From: Nocardia acidivorans NBRC 108247
GTDB lineage: Bacteria; Actinomycetota; Actinomycetes; Mycobacteriales; Mycobacteriaceae
Length of the DNA stretch: 64,000 bases
Direction: 5' to 3'
NCBI RefSeq assembly: GCF_001625085.1
Contig: NZ_BDAW01000009.1
Span: forward strand, 124,001 to 188,000
Of this stretch, positions 24,989 to 32,055 are shown in pieces. A program made the translations under genes and the position numbers. Numbering within the stretch: the first letter of the stretch is position 1; each line of letters starts with the position of its first letter. Under the pieces are notes generated by a model. That model was not told the DNA's origin. It saw only the letters and a program-made list of their open reading frames with translations, and did not search any database.

Positions 24989-25575
24989 GGGGTCTCCTTC
25001 GGGTGGGCATCGGAATGCGTGTGCAGATAGAGGTCGCGCAGCAGACTGACCTCGGAAAGATGATGAATCAGTTCGCGATTGATATGCAGTATCAAATCGG
25101 CCATGGACAGCTCGGGAAACGGCTCCTTCGGTCCGAGCGGGGTGAGCAACTCGGCCTCGGTGAGTCCGCGGACCCCGGTCAGCCAGGTGTCGATCTGCGT
25201 CTCGAGCTGTCCCAGCGCCGCGGCGGCGGTGGGCGCGTACTCCCATTTCTCATAGGATGCCTCGGGCGCACCGAAGTGCGTGGCATTGCGCATGGCGAGC
25301 ACACCGACGATCACATGCCCGAGACGCCAGGCGACGGTGGTGAACGGGGCGGGGGTAGGCGTCGGGAAGGCGTAGTCGATCGCGAAGTCCCCCACCCCGG
25401 CCTGTACCGGCGCGGTCGAAGTACCGAGCGGACGCACACTCCAGGCGTCCGGCACCGGCGACCAGAAGTACTCGTCATCGGTGAGCCCTGCGAGTCGCGG
25501 TCGAATCTGATTGTGCCAATGCCACTCCCACTGCTCCCGCAGTGAGTGATTCCAGTTGTATCCGTCTGCGTCCAT
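24985..25575 (-). CDS. DinB-superfamily protein
   Basis: 196-aa four-helix-bundle protein of the DinB/YfiT-like superfamily, which includes mycothiol-dependent enzymes. Seen: the N-terminal WHWHNQIRPRLAGLTDDEYFW, VAWRLGHVIVGVLAMRN and the C-terminal ILHINRELIHHLSEVSLLRD. The histidines in WRLGH and LIHH occupy the usual metal positions. The ATG at 25575 is preferred over a GTG two codons upstream. It is co-translated with ridA and divergent from a YafY regulator, with a perfect operator between them. YafY-type regulators often control an adjacent DinB gene. Confidence 0.88.
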   Translation of the reverse strand: MDADGYNWNHSLREQWEWHWHNQIRPRLAGLTDDEYFWSPVPDAWSVRPLGTSTAPVQAGVGDFAIDYAFPTPTPAPFTTVAWRLGHVIVGVLAMRNATHFGAPEASYEKWEYAPTAAAALGQLETQIDTWLTGVRGLTEAELLTPLGPKEPFPELSMADLILHINRELIHHLSEVSLLRDLYLHTHSDAHPKETP

Positions 25576-25592
25576 GACCACACCCTGACATC

Positions 25593-25619
25593 GATAGCGG
25601 ACAGTATCGGTCCGCTATC
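25593..25619. promoter_or_regulatory. Operator between DinB and YafY genes
   Basis: Perfect 10-bp arms GATAGCGGAC / GTCCGCTATC with 7 nt between. The right arm overlaps a -10-like TATCTT (25616-25621) of the YafY gene. Position and symmetry fit autoregulation by YafY and control of the dinB-ridA operon. Confidence 0.75.
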
Positions 25620-25637
25620 TTAGGGAGAGTCGGCGCT

Positions 25638-26627
25638 ATGGAAGGTGATTCGATGACGGCACCCGCCGACGCGCCCGGCACCACCGAGCGCGTCCTCGCC
25701 CTGCTGGGACTGTTGCAGCAGCGGCGGGTCTGGACCGGCCCGGAACTCGGCGACCGTTTGGGCGTCACACCGCGCACGGTCCGCCGGGACGTCGAACGCC
25801 TGCGCGCCCTCGGCTATCAGGTGCACGCGAGTCAGGGTGTGGGCGGTGGATATCAACTCGGTCCGGGCCAGGACCTGCCCCCGCTGCTGCTCGATGACGA
25901 CGAGGCGATCGTCACCGCGGTCGCGCTGCTGATCGGTGCGGGTGGTGCGGTCGCGGGCGTCGGCGGTGCGGCCCTGCGGGCGCTGACCAAACTGGATCGG
26001 GTACTGCCCAGTCGTTTACGGCATGAGGTGCGCACCCTCGCCGGTGCGGTCGAGTCCTTCGACGGCGGTCGCACCCCGGTCGACCCGGGCACGTTGATGA
26101 TTCTGGCCCGGGCCTGCCGCGACGAGGTCGAGGCCGGTTTCGACTATCCCTCCGGCCGGACGCACACCCGCCGGCGGGTCGAGCCGTATCGCCTGGTCGC
26201 CTCCGACCGCCGCTGGTACCTGTTCGCCTACGACCTCGACCGCGCCGATTGGCGCACCTTCCGCGTCGACCGCATGACCGAGGTCGCGGCGCGCACCTGG
26301 CGTTTCCGCCCCCGGCCCACCCCGGATCCGGTCGCGTACGTACAGGAGAGCGTGACCAGCCGGGTCTACGCCAGACAGGCCCGCTTCCTGGTTCACGCCG
26401 ACGCCGCGACGGTACGCGCGCAAATCCCCGCCTCGGCCGCGGTCGTCCGGCCCCGAGGCGATGACTCCTGCGAAGTGCTCAGCGGCGCAACCGATCTCGA
26501 CGCCGTCCTGTTACATGTACTGCGGCTCGGACACGACTTCGAAGTACTCGACCCGCCCGATCTCGCCGCGCGCTGTCAGCTGCTGGCGGCCAAACTTCAC
26601 GCCGCGGGCTCGAATAGTTCAGATTGA
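25638..26627 (+). CDS. YafY-type transcriptional regulator (HTH + WYL)
   Basis: 329-aa regulator. An N-terminal DeoR-like HTH at about residues 18-65 (TERVLALLGLLQQRR, LGVTPRTVRRDVERLRALGY) is followed by a WYL domain at about 150-230 (VEPYRLVASDRRWYLFAYDL, WRTFRVDRM) and a C-terminal WCX-like region. WYL domains bind nucleic acid or small ligands and switch the HTH. The ATG at 25653 with GGAAGG 7 nt upstream is an equally good start. It is divergent from dinB-ridA with a shared palindromic operator, so probably represses both itself and them. Confidence 0.9.
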   Translation: MEGDSMTAPADAPGTTERVLALLGLLQQRRVWTGPELGDRLGVTPRTVRRDVERLRALGYQVHASQGVGGGYQLGPGQDLPPLLLDDDEAIVTAVALLIGAGGAVAGVGGAALRALTKLDRVLPSRLRHEVRTLAGAVESFDGGRTPVDPGTLMILARACRDEVEAGFDYPSGRTHTRRRVEPYRLVASDRRWYLFAYDLDRADWRTFRVDRMTEVAARTWRFRPRPTPDPVAYVQESVTSRVYARQARFLVHADAATVRAQIPASAAVVRPRGDDSCEVLSGATDLDAVLLHVLRLGHDFEVLDPPDLAARCQLLAAKLHAAGSNSSD

Positions 26628-26633
26628 CCTGAA

Positions 26634-26649
26634 TACAGAATTATCTGTA
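26634..26649. promoter_or_regulatory. Operator of the CmtR-like gene
   Basis: TACAGA-ATTA-TCTGTA, 6 bp upstream of the ArsR-type gene and overlapping its probable -10 region. AT-rich dyads at the promoter are typical for ArsR/SmtB repressors. Confidence 0.65.
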
Positions 26650-26654
26650 CTGTC

Positions 26655-26990
26655 ATGCGGGTGGAAACGTCGTCGCACACCGAGGCACTGGCCCGTTTCG
26701 GCCACGCGCTCTCGGACCCCACCCGCACCCGGATTCTGCTGAGCCTGCGCACCGAACCCGGGTACCCCTCGGACCTGGCGGAGCGGATCGGCGTCTCCCG
26801 CCAAATCCTGTCCAATCACCTTGCCTGCCTTCGCGGTTGCGGCCTGGTGGTCGCGGTCCCCGAGGGCCGCCGCTCCCGCTACGAACTCGCCGACGCCCGC
26901 ATCGCCCGCGCCCTGGAGGATCTCCTGGGCCTGGTGCTGGCCGTCGATCCGGCCTGCTGCGCGGCATCGGAAACCGAAGGCTGCTGTTGA
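26655..26990 (+). CDS. CmtR-like ArsR-family metal sensor
   Basis: 111-aa winged-helix repressor closely resembling mycobacterial CmtR, a Cd(II)/Pb(II) sensor. Seen: ALARFGHALSDPTRTRILL, SRQILSNHLACLRGCGLVVA and the LADARIARALEDL helix. CmtR uses Cys57, Cys61 and Cys102; the equivalents here are Cys58, Cys62 and Cys101 or Cys102, with two more cysteines at the C-terminus (EGCC). Its stop overlaps the transporter start (TGATG), so the two are co-expressed. Metal should release it from the upstream palindrome and switch on the exporter. Confidence 0.9.
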   Translation: MRVETSSHTEALARFGHALSDPTRTRILLSLRTEPGYPSDLAERIGVSRQILSNHLACLRGCGLVVAVPEGRRSRYELADARIARALEDLLGLVLAVDPACCAASETEGCC

Positions 26991-27682
26991 TGTCGCCGGG
27001 GACGCCGACCGTGCCGTCAACCCGCACCGCCGCACGAAAAGACCTGCTGGCAAAGCGAATTCGCTGGCTGGTCGCGGCGACGATCTCCTACAACGTGATC
27101 GAGGCGCTGGTCGCGCTGACCGAGGGAACCCGCGCCTGCTCCACCGCGCTCATCGGTTTCGGCCTGGACTCGATTATCGAAATATCCTCGGGGGCCGCCG
27201 TGGCCTGGCAGTTCTCCGCCGTGAACCCCGAGACGCGCGAGAAGACCGCCCTGCGAATAATCGCCTTCTCCTTCTTCGCGCTGGCGCTCTACGTGAGCGT
27301 GGACTCGGCGCGAGCCCTGCTCGGCGTCGGCGAGGCCCGGCACTCCCCCATCGGAATCGCTGTGGCCGCAGCGAGTCTCGCGATCATGCCCACCCTGTCC
27401 TGGGCCCAGCGCCGCACCGCCCGCGAACTCGGCTCCGCCTCGGCCCTGGCCGACTCGAAACAAACCCTGCTCTGCACCTACCTCTCGGCGGTGCTGCTGG
27501 CCGGACTGCTCCTGAACGCCGTCCTCGGCTGGTCCTGGGCGGACCCGATCGCGGCATTCGTCATTGCCGCGATCGCGGTGCGCGAGGGTGTGAACGCGTG
27601 GCGTGGCGACCCCTGCTGCGCGATTCCCGTCACCCCGGAAACCGGGGCGGCGGCCGCACACGACTGCGACTGCTGCCCCTGA
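26990..27682 (+). CDS. Cation diffusion facilitator-type metal exporter
   Basis: 230-aa membrane protein of the cation transporter (CDF) superfamily with about six hydrophobic helices. The second helix carries the metal-site aspartate in GFGLDSIIEISSG and the fifth has ALADSKQTLLCTYLSA, in place of the usual HxxxD. The C-terminal cytoplasmic domain is missing; instead the protein ends in cysteine-rich DPCCAIP and DCDCCP, which could bind soft metals. ATG at 26990, overlapping the CmtR-like gene by 1 nt. By context it exports cadmium, lead or another thiophilic metal; specificity is inferred. Confidence 0.88.
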   Translation: MSPGTPTVPSTRTAARKDLLAKRIRWLVAATISYNVIEALVALTEGTRACSTALIGFGLDSIIEISSGAAVAWQFSAVNPETREKTALRIIAFSFFALALYVSVDSARALLGVGEARHSPIGIAVAAASLAIMPTLSWAQRRTARELGSASALADSKQTLLCTYLSAVLLAGLLLNAVLGWSWADPIAAFVIAAIAVREGVNAWRGDPCCAIPVTPETGAAAAHDCDCCP

Positions 27683-27713
27683 CCGGTTCCCTCGAATCAG
27701 CGAGAGTTCCTGT

Positions 27714-28120
27714 CTAGTACCGGTATTCGCGGAATGTGGCCCGCAGGTCGTCGATGAGGTCCGGTTCCTCCATCGCCGCGAAGTGACCGCCGCGCTCATA
27801 TTCGGTCCACCGCCCGATATTGTGGTTCCGTTCGGCGATGCGCCGCACCGGGATGCCGAGATCGTGCGGCATGACCGCCACCGCCACCGGTACATCGGTC
27901 TCCGGTTCGGGCCTGCCCCAGGTCGCGGCGCCCTCGTAGTAATAGCGCGCCGATGAGCCCGCGGTGCCGTTGAGCCAAGATCATGACGTTGGTCAGCATC
28001 GCGTCCCGATCGACCGCGTCCTCGGGCACATCGGTCCAATCCTTGAACCGTCCCACGCCGGCTGTCCGACCGGGGAATCGGCGAGCGCGTACGACAGCGT
28101 CCGCGGCCGAACCTCCGCGC
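27714..28120 (-). pseudogene. Epoxide-hydrolase-type alpha/beta hydrolase remnant
   Basis: C-terminal third of an epoxide hydrolase split over three frames: TLSYALADSPVGQPAW, then FKDWTDVPEDAVDRDAMLTN, then WLNGTAGSSARYYYEGAATW through RGGHFAAMEEPDL and EYRY before the TAG at 27714. The catalytic His (GGH) is kept, but the nucleophile domain is absent. At least two frameshifts are needed to read it through. The 5' end abuts mtnC. Read together these match the family order exactly, so this is a decayed gene. Confidence 0.78.
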
Positions 28121-28197
28121 GCCGGCGGACCGCGTCACCGCGGCCATCACTCCCCGTGCGGACGCGCCCGACCGGCCGTCTTGATCGCCGTTGTCGC

Positions 28198-28881
28198 TCA
28201 GTTGGGTTCGATATCGGCGAAGTCGCCGACCCAGCGGTGCGGCGGGCGTGGCGGATTCGGTTCGCCGGGGCGGGCCACGCCGATCGCCTGCCAGCCCGCG
28301 GCCACCGCGGCGTCGAGTTCATCCGGATGGTCCGACAGGAACAGGATGCTGTCGGCGGGGACTCCTATCGCGCCCGCGATCTTCTCGTAGGAGGAGGCTT
28401 CGCGCTTCGGACCCGCGGTGGTGAGGTCGAAGTGGCCGGTGATCAGCGGGGACAGGTCGCCGGGGCGCGCGAAGGCGAACCAATCCTTTTGATTGCGCAC
28501 CGAACCCGAGGAGTAGATGTACAGCTCGAGGCCGGACTCGCGCCAGGCGCGCAGCATCGGCGGGACATCGGGGAAGAACTCACCGTAGAGCGAGCCATTG
28601 CGGAAACCCTCGGCGCAGATGATGCCCTGGGCGGCCTTGAGCGGCTCGGCCTTGACATCGGTATTCAGCCAGTCGATGAGAATCTCGGCGACCTCGGCCA
28701 CCGACGCCTCCGGCTTCCCGGCCAGCGCACGGGTCTCGGCGAGGATGGAATCGGCCGCGCCGCACTGGTTTTCGGCGAGCCACCCCGGGAGCCGGGTGCG
28801 GGTGTAGCCGTACAGCTCCTCGCGAACGGAGCTGGTCGGGCTGGTGGTGCCCTCGATATCGAGGACGATGACGTTGATCAT
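28198..28881 (-). CDS. mtnC: Enolase-phosphatase E1
   Basis: 227-aa HAD-family enzyme of the methionine salvage pathway. It enolises and dephosphorylates 2,3-diketo-5-methylthiopentyl-1-phosphate to the acireductone. Motifs: HAD motif I VLDIEGTTSP, motif II IYSSGSVRNQK, the lysine in GPKREASSY and motif IV FLSDHPDELDAA. Its start overlaps the mtnD stop by 4 nt, so it is translated with it. It is the last gene of an mtnAB-mtnD-mtnC operon read leftward. Length and motifs are complete. Confidence 0.94.
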   Translation of the reverse strand: MINVIVLDIEGTTSPTSSVREELYGYTRTRLPGWLAENQCGAADSILAETRALAGKPEASVAEVAEILIDWLNTDVKAEPLKAAQGIICAEGFRNGSLYGEFFPDVPPMLRAWRESGLELYIYSSGSVRNQKDWFAFARPGDLSPLITGHFDLTTAGPKREASSYEKIAGAIGVPADSILFLSDHPDELDAAVAAGWQAIGVARPGEPNPPRPPHRWVGDFADIEPN

Positions 28882-29453
28882 GAGGGGAGCAACTCGTCGA
28901 GGGTGGGGAAACCGGAGGAGATCTTGTCACCGGTGAAATCACCGATCCAGCCGTCTTCTTCCTCGAAGAAGCGGACGGCCACGAATTCGGGTTCGGTGCC
29001 CATATCGAACCAGTGCAGCGTGCCCGCCGGAACCGAGACCAGATCGCCCGCGGTGCACACCGTAGCCAGCACCTCATCGCCCAGGTGCAGGTAGAAGCAG
29101 CCCTGCCCCGCGGCGAAGAAACGGACCTCGTCCTCGGCGTGCCGGTGCTCGTCCAGGAACTTGGTGCGCGCGGCCACGGCCTTGGCGGGCCACTCCGGAT
29201 CGGTGGCATCGGGGTGGATGCGCGCCACATCGATGAACTTGAAGCGCCCGTCGGCGTTCAAAGCGTCGATGCGCGACTGGTATTCGGCCAGCAGGTCCTC
29301 GGTCGAGGTGGCGGCGGTGAAGCCGTCGAACAGCGACCAGCGCTCGAAGGTGATGCCGCGCTTGTTCAGCTCGGCGGCGATCACCGCGTCATCGGTGGTG
29401 CGCAGCTTGACCTCGGCGGAGTCCTGATCGGACATGATCTGCAGCAGTGTCAT
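28878..29453 (-). CDS. mtnD: Acireductone dioxygenase
   Basis: 191-aa cupin metalloenzyme that oxidises acireductone to 4-methylthio-2-oxobutyrate and formate (Fe form), regenerating methionine. The metal ligands are visible in EHRHAEDEVRFF (His, His, Glu) and the later histidine in PAGTLHWFDMG. A very strong GAGGAGG ribosome site precedes the ATG at 29453. It sits between the fused mtnAB gene (19 bp upstream) and mtnC (4-nt overlap), so all three form one operon. Confidence 0.94.
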   Translation of the reverse strand: MTLLQIMSDQDSAEVKLRTTDDAVIAAELNKRGITFERWSLFDGFTAATSTEDLLAEYQSRIDALNADGRFKFIDVARIHPDATDPEWPAKAVAARTKFLDEHRHAEDEVRFFAAGQGCFYLHLGDEVLATVCTAGDLVSVPAGTLHWFDMGTEPEFVAVRFFEEEDGWIGDFTGDKISSGFPTLDELLPS

Positions 29454-29472
29454 TTCGGGTTCCTCCTCGGAA

Positions 29473-31092
29473 CTAATTCTCGCGCACCGGAATCTCGCGG
29501 TGTCCGGTCAGTGTGGTCAGTTCGCACATGGCCTCGAGGCATTCCGCGCGATCGCGGGCCTGGGCCAAGGTGGCACCCCATGCCGTAATGCCGTGTCCGG
29601 CAATGAAAAGCACCGGCGGGGCGTCCGGATGCTCGAGCAGGTACTTCTCGATATCCGTGCCGATCCGCGGGACATCGGCGTGATTGGGGAACACCGGGAT
29701 ATCGATGAGGTCGGGGCGAGTGCCGCCCAGGCCCTTGATCAGCTCGTATCCGGTGAAGCGCACAGGACGCACCTCGGCGGCGGCCGCACCGATCGAGACG
29801 GCGGTCGCATGCGGCGGATGCACATGCACGACGGCGCTCGAATCCGTGGTGCGGTAGACGGCGGTGTGAATCGTGGTCTCCGCGGACGGCTTTCGACCGG
29901 TGGCGGAGAGCGGGGTCGAATCGGCGACCGCGACGGTCACCATGTCGGTCGCGTCGAGTTCGCCCTTGGAGAGTCCGCTCGCGGTGACGAAGGCCGTATC
30001 GCCCTGGCGCACCGAGATATTGCCCGCGGTGCCGGGCATCCAGCCGTTGGCGTAGAGCCCGCGCGCGATCGCGGCGATCTCCCGACCGGCATCGAGTGCC
30101 GGATTGCCGAGCACGCCGTTCTCGGTGACCACGGCCGTCACCAACTCCGGCGGCGTCACATCGAAGGCGGGATTGAAGGTCGGCGTCCCTTCGGGAGCCG
30201 TTGTGACACCGCCGAATCCGGTCACTTCCGCCGCGGCGCGCTGCTCGACGACGATATCGCCGCCGCGCGCGGTCGCCACATCGCGAGTGGATTCGGGCGC
30301 GACCACGATGAACGGAATCCCATGCCGCCGGGCCGCGATGGCCAGCATGTACGTGCCGATCTTATTGGCCACCGACCCGTCGGCGGTGATCCGATCCGCG
30401 CCGACCATAACCGCGTCCACACCCTCGGTGGCCATGGCCCACGCGGCGGCGGAATCGATGGTGAGGCGATGCGGGATACCGGCCTCGGCCATCTCCCACG
30501 CGGTCAGTCGCGCGCCCTGGAGCAGCGGACGAGTCTCGTCCACAATGACTTCCGCGAGCGCCCCCCGCTGATGCAGCACGGTCAGCGCGCCGATGGCGGT
30601 GCCGACGGCGGTCGTGGCGAGCCGACCGGTATTGCAGTGCGTCAGAATTCGCAGCGGCCGGTCCGGACAGAGCTGCTGCACCAGATCGGCGGCGTGCGTG
30701 GCCGCGGCAAGATTCACCCGGCCGTCCTCGGCCAGCATTTCCAGGGCCTCGTCGAGCACGGCCTGCACGCCGTTCGGCAGCTGCGCCAGCGCCCGCCGCA
30801 CACCCCATGCCAGATTCACCGCGGTCGGCCGGGCGGCGGCGACACGCGCGGACTCCGCTTCGACCTGTTCGATATTCACCACGCCATCGGTGGTGGCGGC
30901 CAGGGCCGCGAGCACCACGCCGAAGGCTCCCGATACGCCGATGGCCGGGGCACCGCGAATCGCGAGTGACTTGATGGCGTCGATGAGATCGTCGACCGTG
31001 GTGATCCGCAGCTCCCGCAATTCCCGCGGCAGCGCGCGCTGATCGATGGTCACCAGAGCGCCGTCGACCCACTCGATCGATCTCTCAGCCAT
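29473..31092 (-). CDS. mtnAB: Fused methylthioribose-1-phosphate isomerase / methylthioribulose-1-phosphate dehydratase
   Basis: 539-aa bifunctional protein. Residues 1-335 are MtnA, the aldose-ketose isomerase of methylthioribose-1-phosphate: SLAIRGAPAIGV, the catalytic Cys153 in THCNTG, Asp233 in GADRI, and NPAFDVTP. Residues 337-539 are MtnB, a zinc class II aldolase-like dehydratase: GTAGNISVR, ASGLSKG, zinc ligands in HVHPPH (His423, His425) and His500 in GHG. The frame is continuous with no stop or start between domains. The two enzymes catalyse consecutive steps of methionine salvage. It heads the operon with mtnD and mtnC. The kinase or phosphorylase steps (mtnK, mtnP) are not in this window. 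Confidence 0.93.
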   Translation of the reverse strand: MAERSIEWVDGALVTIDQRALPRELRELRITTVDDLIDAIKSLAIRGAPAIGVSGAFGVVLAALAATTDGVVNIEQVEAESARVAAARPTAVNLAWGVRRALAQLPNGVQAVLDEALEMLAEDGRVNLAAATHAADLVQQLCPDRPLRILTHCNTGRLATTAVGTAIGALTVLHQRGALAEVIVDETRPLLQGARLTAWEMAEAGIPHRLTIDSAAAWAMATEGVDAVMVGADRITADGSVANKIGTYMLAIAARRHGIPFIVVAPESTRDVATARGGDIVVEQRAAAEVTGFGGVTTAPEGTPTFNPAFDVTPPELVTAVVTENGVLGNPALDAGREIAAIARGLYANGWMPGTAGNISVRQGDTAFVTASGLSKGELDATDMVTVAVADSTPLSATGRKPSAETTIHTAVYRTTDSSAVVHVHPPHATAVSIGAAAAEVRPVRFTGYELIKGLGGTRPDLIDIPVFPNHADVPRIGTDIEKYLLEHPDAPPVLFIAGHGITAWGATLAQARDRAECLEAMCELTTLTGHREIPVREN

Positions 31093-31290
31093 CTACCGTC
31101 TGTCCTCTCGCGCCTTCAGTGCGGCCCGAATCGCGACCGGCACACGCCCACCGTATCGAATACGGATCGCCGCGTGACCGGCAGGTTTCAGATCAGCGGA
31201 ATCCGAATGCGCGGGACTCGGAGCGGTCGCCGCGGACCCGACGACGGGTCTACCGGATCGGGCCACGCCGTTACCTTCTCGTGTCCTTCG

Positions 31291-31319
31291 GCCATACCGC
31301 GCTATCCTTTCGGTATGGC
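31291..31319. promoter_or_regulatory. Autoregulatory operator overlapping the antitoxin start
   Basis: Perfect 9-bp arms GCCATACCG / CGGTATGGC with 11 nt between. The right arm includes the antitoxin ATG and a -10-like TATCCT (31303-31308) lies in the spacer, so a bound dimer would block transcription of a leaderless message. Confidence 0.75.
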
Positions 31320-31596
31320 GAGAGAACGTCGCACCCGCAAGATCACCGTGACGGTGCCGGAAGAGATCGCCGCAACCCTCGACGACTGGCGCAGCAAAGG
31401 CCGTATCGAGTCGGTCTCGGCCTTCGTCGCCGAATCCGTGAAGAACCGCGTCGATCGTGCCGAGTCCCTCGCTCGCATCGAGCAGGTCTTCGGTGGCCGT
31501 CCCCCGCTGGACCTCATCAATCGCGCCCGCGCCGTGCAGGGCCTGCCCCCATTACCCGAGGAGGATGTCGACGGCGATCACGCCGGCGCGGCATGA
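31315..31596 (+). CDS. Ribbon-helix-helix antitoxin-like protein
   Basis: 93-aa small basic protein. The N-terminal 45 residues (RTRKITVTVPEEIAATLDDW, SVSAFVAESVKNRVDRAESL) fit a ribbon-helix-helix DNA-binding domain; the C-terminal part (LARIEQVFGGRPPLDLINRA) would contact the partner. The ATG at 31315 follows a -10-like sequence by only 6 bp, so the message is probably leaderless; the upstream open frame is rejected. Its stop overlaps the next gene by ATGA. Probably the antitoxin of a type II toxin-antitoxin pair that represses its own promoter through the overlapping palindrome. Confidence 0.8.
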   Translation: MARERRTRKITVTVPEEIAATLDDWRSKGRIESVSAFVAESVKNRVDRAESLARIEQVFGGRPPLDLINRARAVQGLPPLPEEDVDGDHAGAA

Positions 31597-32006
31597 CCTC
31601 CGCCGGCTCCACGCTCGGCGGCGTCGTCTTCGACACGGCCGCCCTGACCGCCTGGGCGCATCGGGTCGCCTACGTGCAATCGGTGGTGTGGGCCACCGCC
31701 GATGCCGGGCACACCATCATCATTCCGGCGACCGCGTTGGCCGCGGCGCGCGCGCTCATCCCGCCGGGTCGCCTGGATATCCTTGCCGTGCTGCTGGATC
31801 TGCCCAATACGGTCATTCAGCCTCTCGACCGTCCGGCCAGTGATCACCTCGGTGCGGCACTGGCCGATCGCATAGACGCCGATGCGCTCATTCCGGCCGG
31901 GCACGCGACCATCGAAGCGGTGAGCCGGGACTGGCCCTGTCTCACCGATCGACCCGATACCCTGCGCAAACTCGATCCGCGGATCCAGACCGACACCCTG
32001 CCCTGA
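31593..32006 (+). CDS. PIN-like putative toxin
   Basis: 137-aa protein with features of a divergent PIN (VapC-like) ribonuclease: the N-terminal strand GGVVFDTAALTAW with the first acidic residue, an internal helical region ending in ALADRIDADALIPAGHATIE, and a C-terminal AVSRDWPCLTDRPD segment with the second acidic site. Acidic residues are fewer than in classical PIN domains, so activity is uncertain. It is translationally coupled to the ribbon-helix-helix gene. The identification rests mainly on gene order, size and the leading VVFDTAAL strand. Confidence 0.65.
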   Translation: MTSAGSTLGGVVFDTAALTAWAHRVAYVQSVVWATADAGHTIIIPATALAAARALIPPGRLDILAVLLDLPNTVIQPLDRPASDHLGAALADRIDADALIPAGHATIEAVSRDWPCLTDRPDTLRKLDPRIQTDTLP

Positions 32007-32055
32007 ACGCACCCGCCGGTGACATCCGATTCCCGGCGTAGTCGATGATGGTCGG

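Noticed and set aside
29434..30969. 511-codon plus-strand frame over mtnAB
   Set aside because: Antisense shadow of a gene with two intact enzyme domains.
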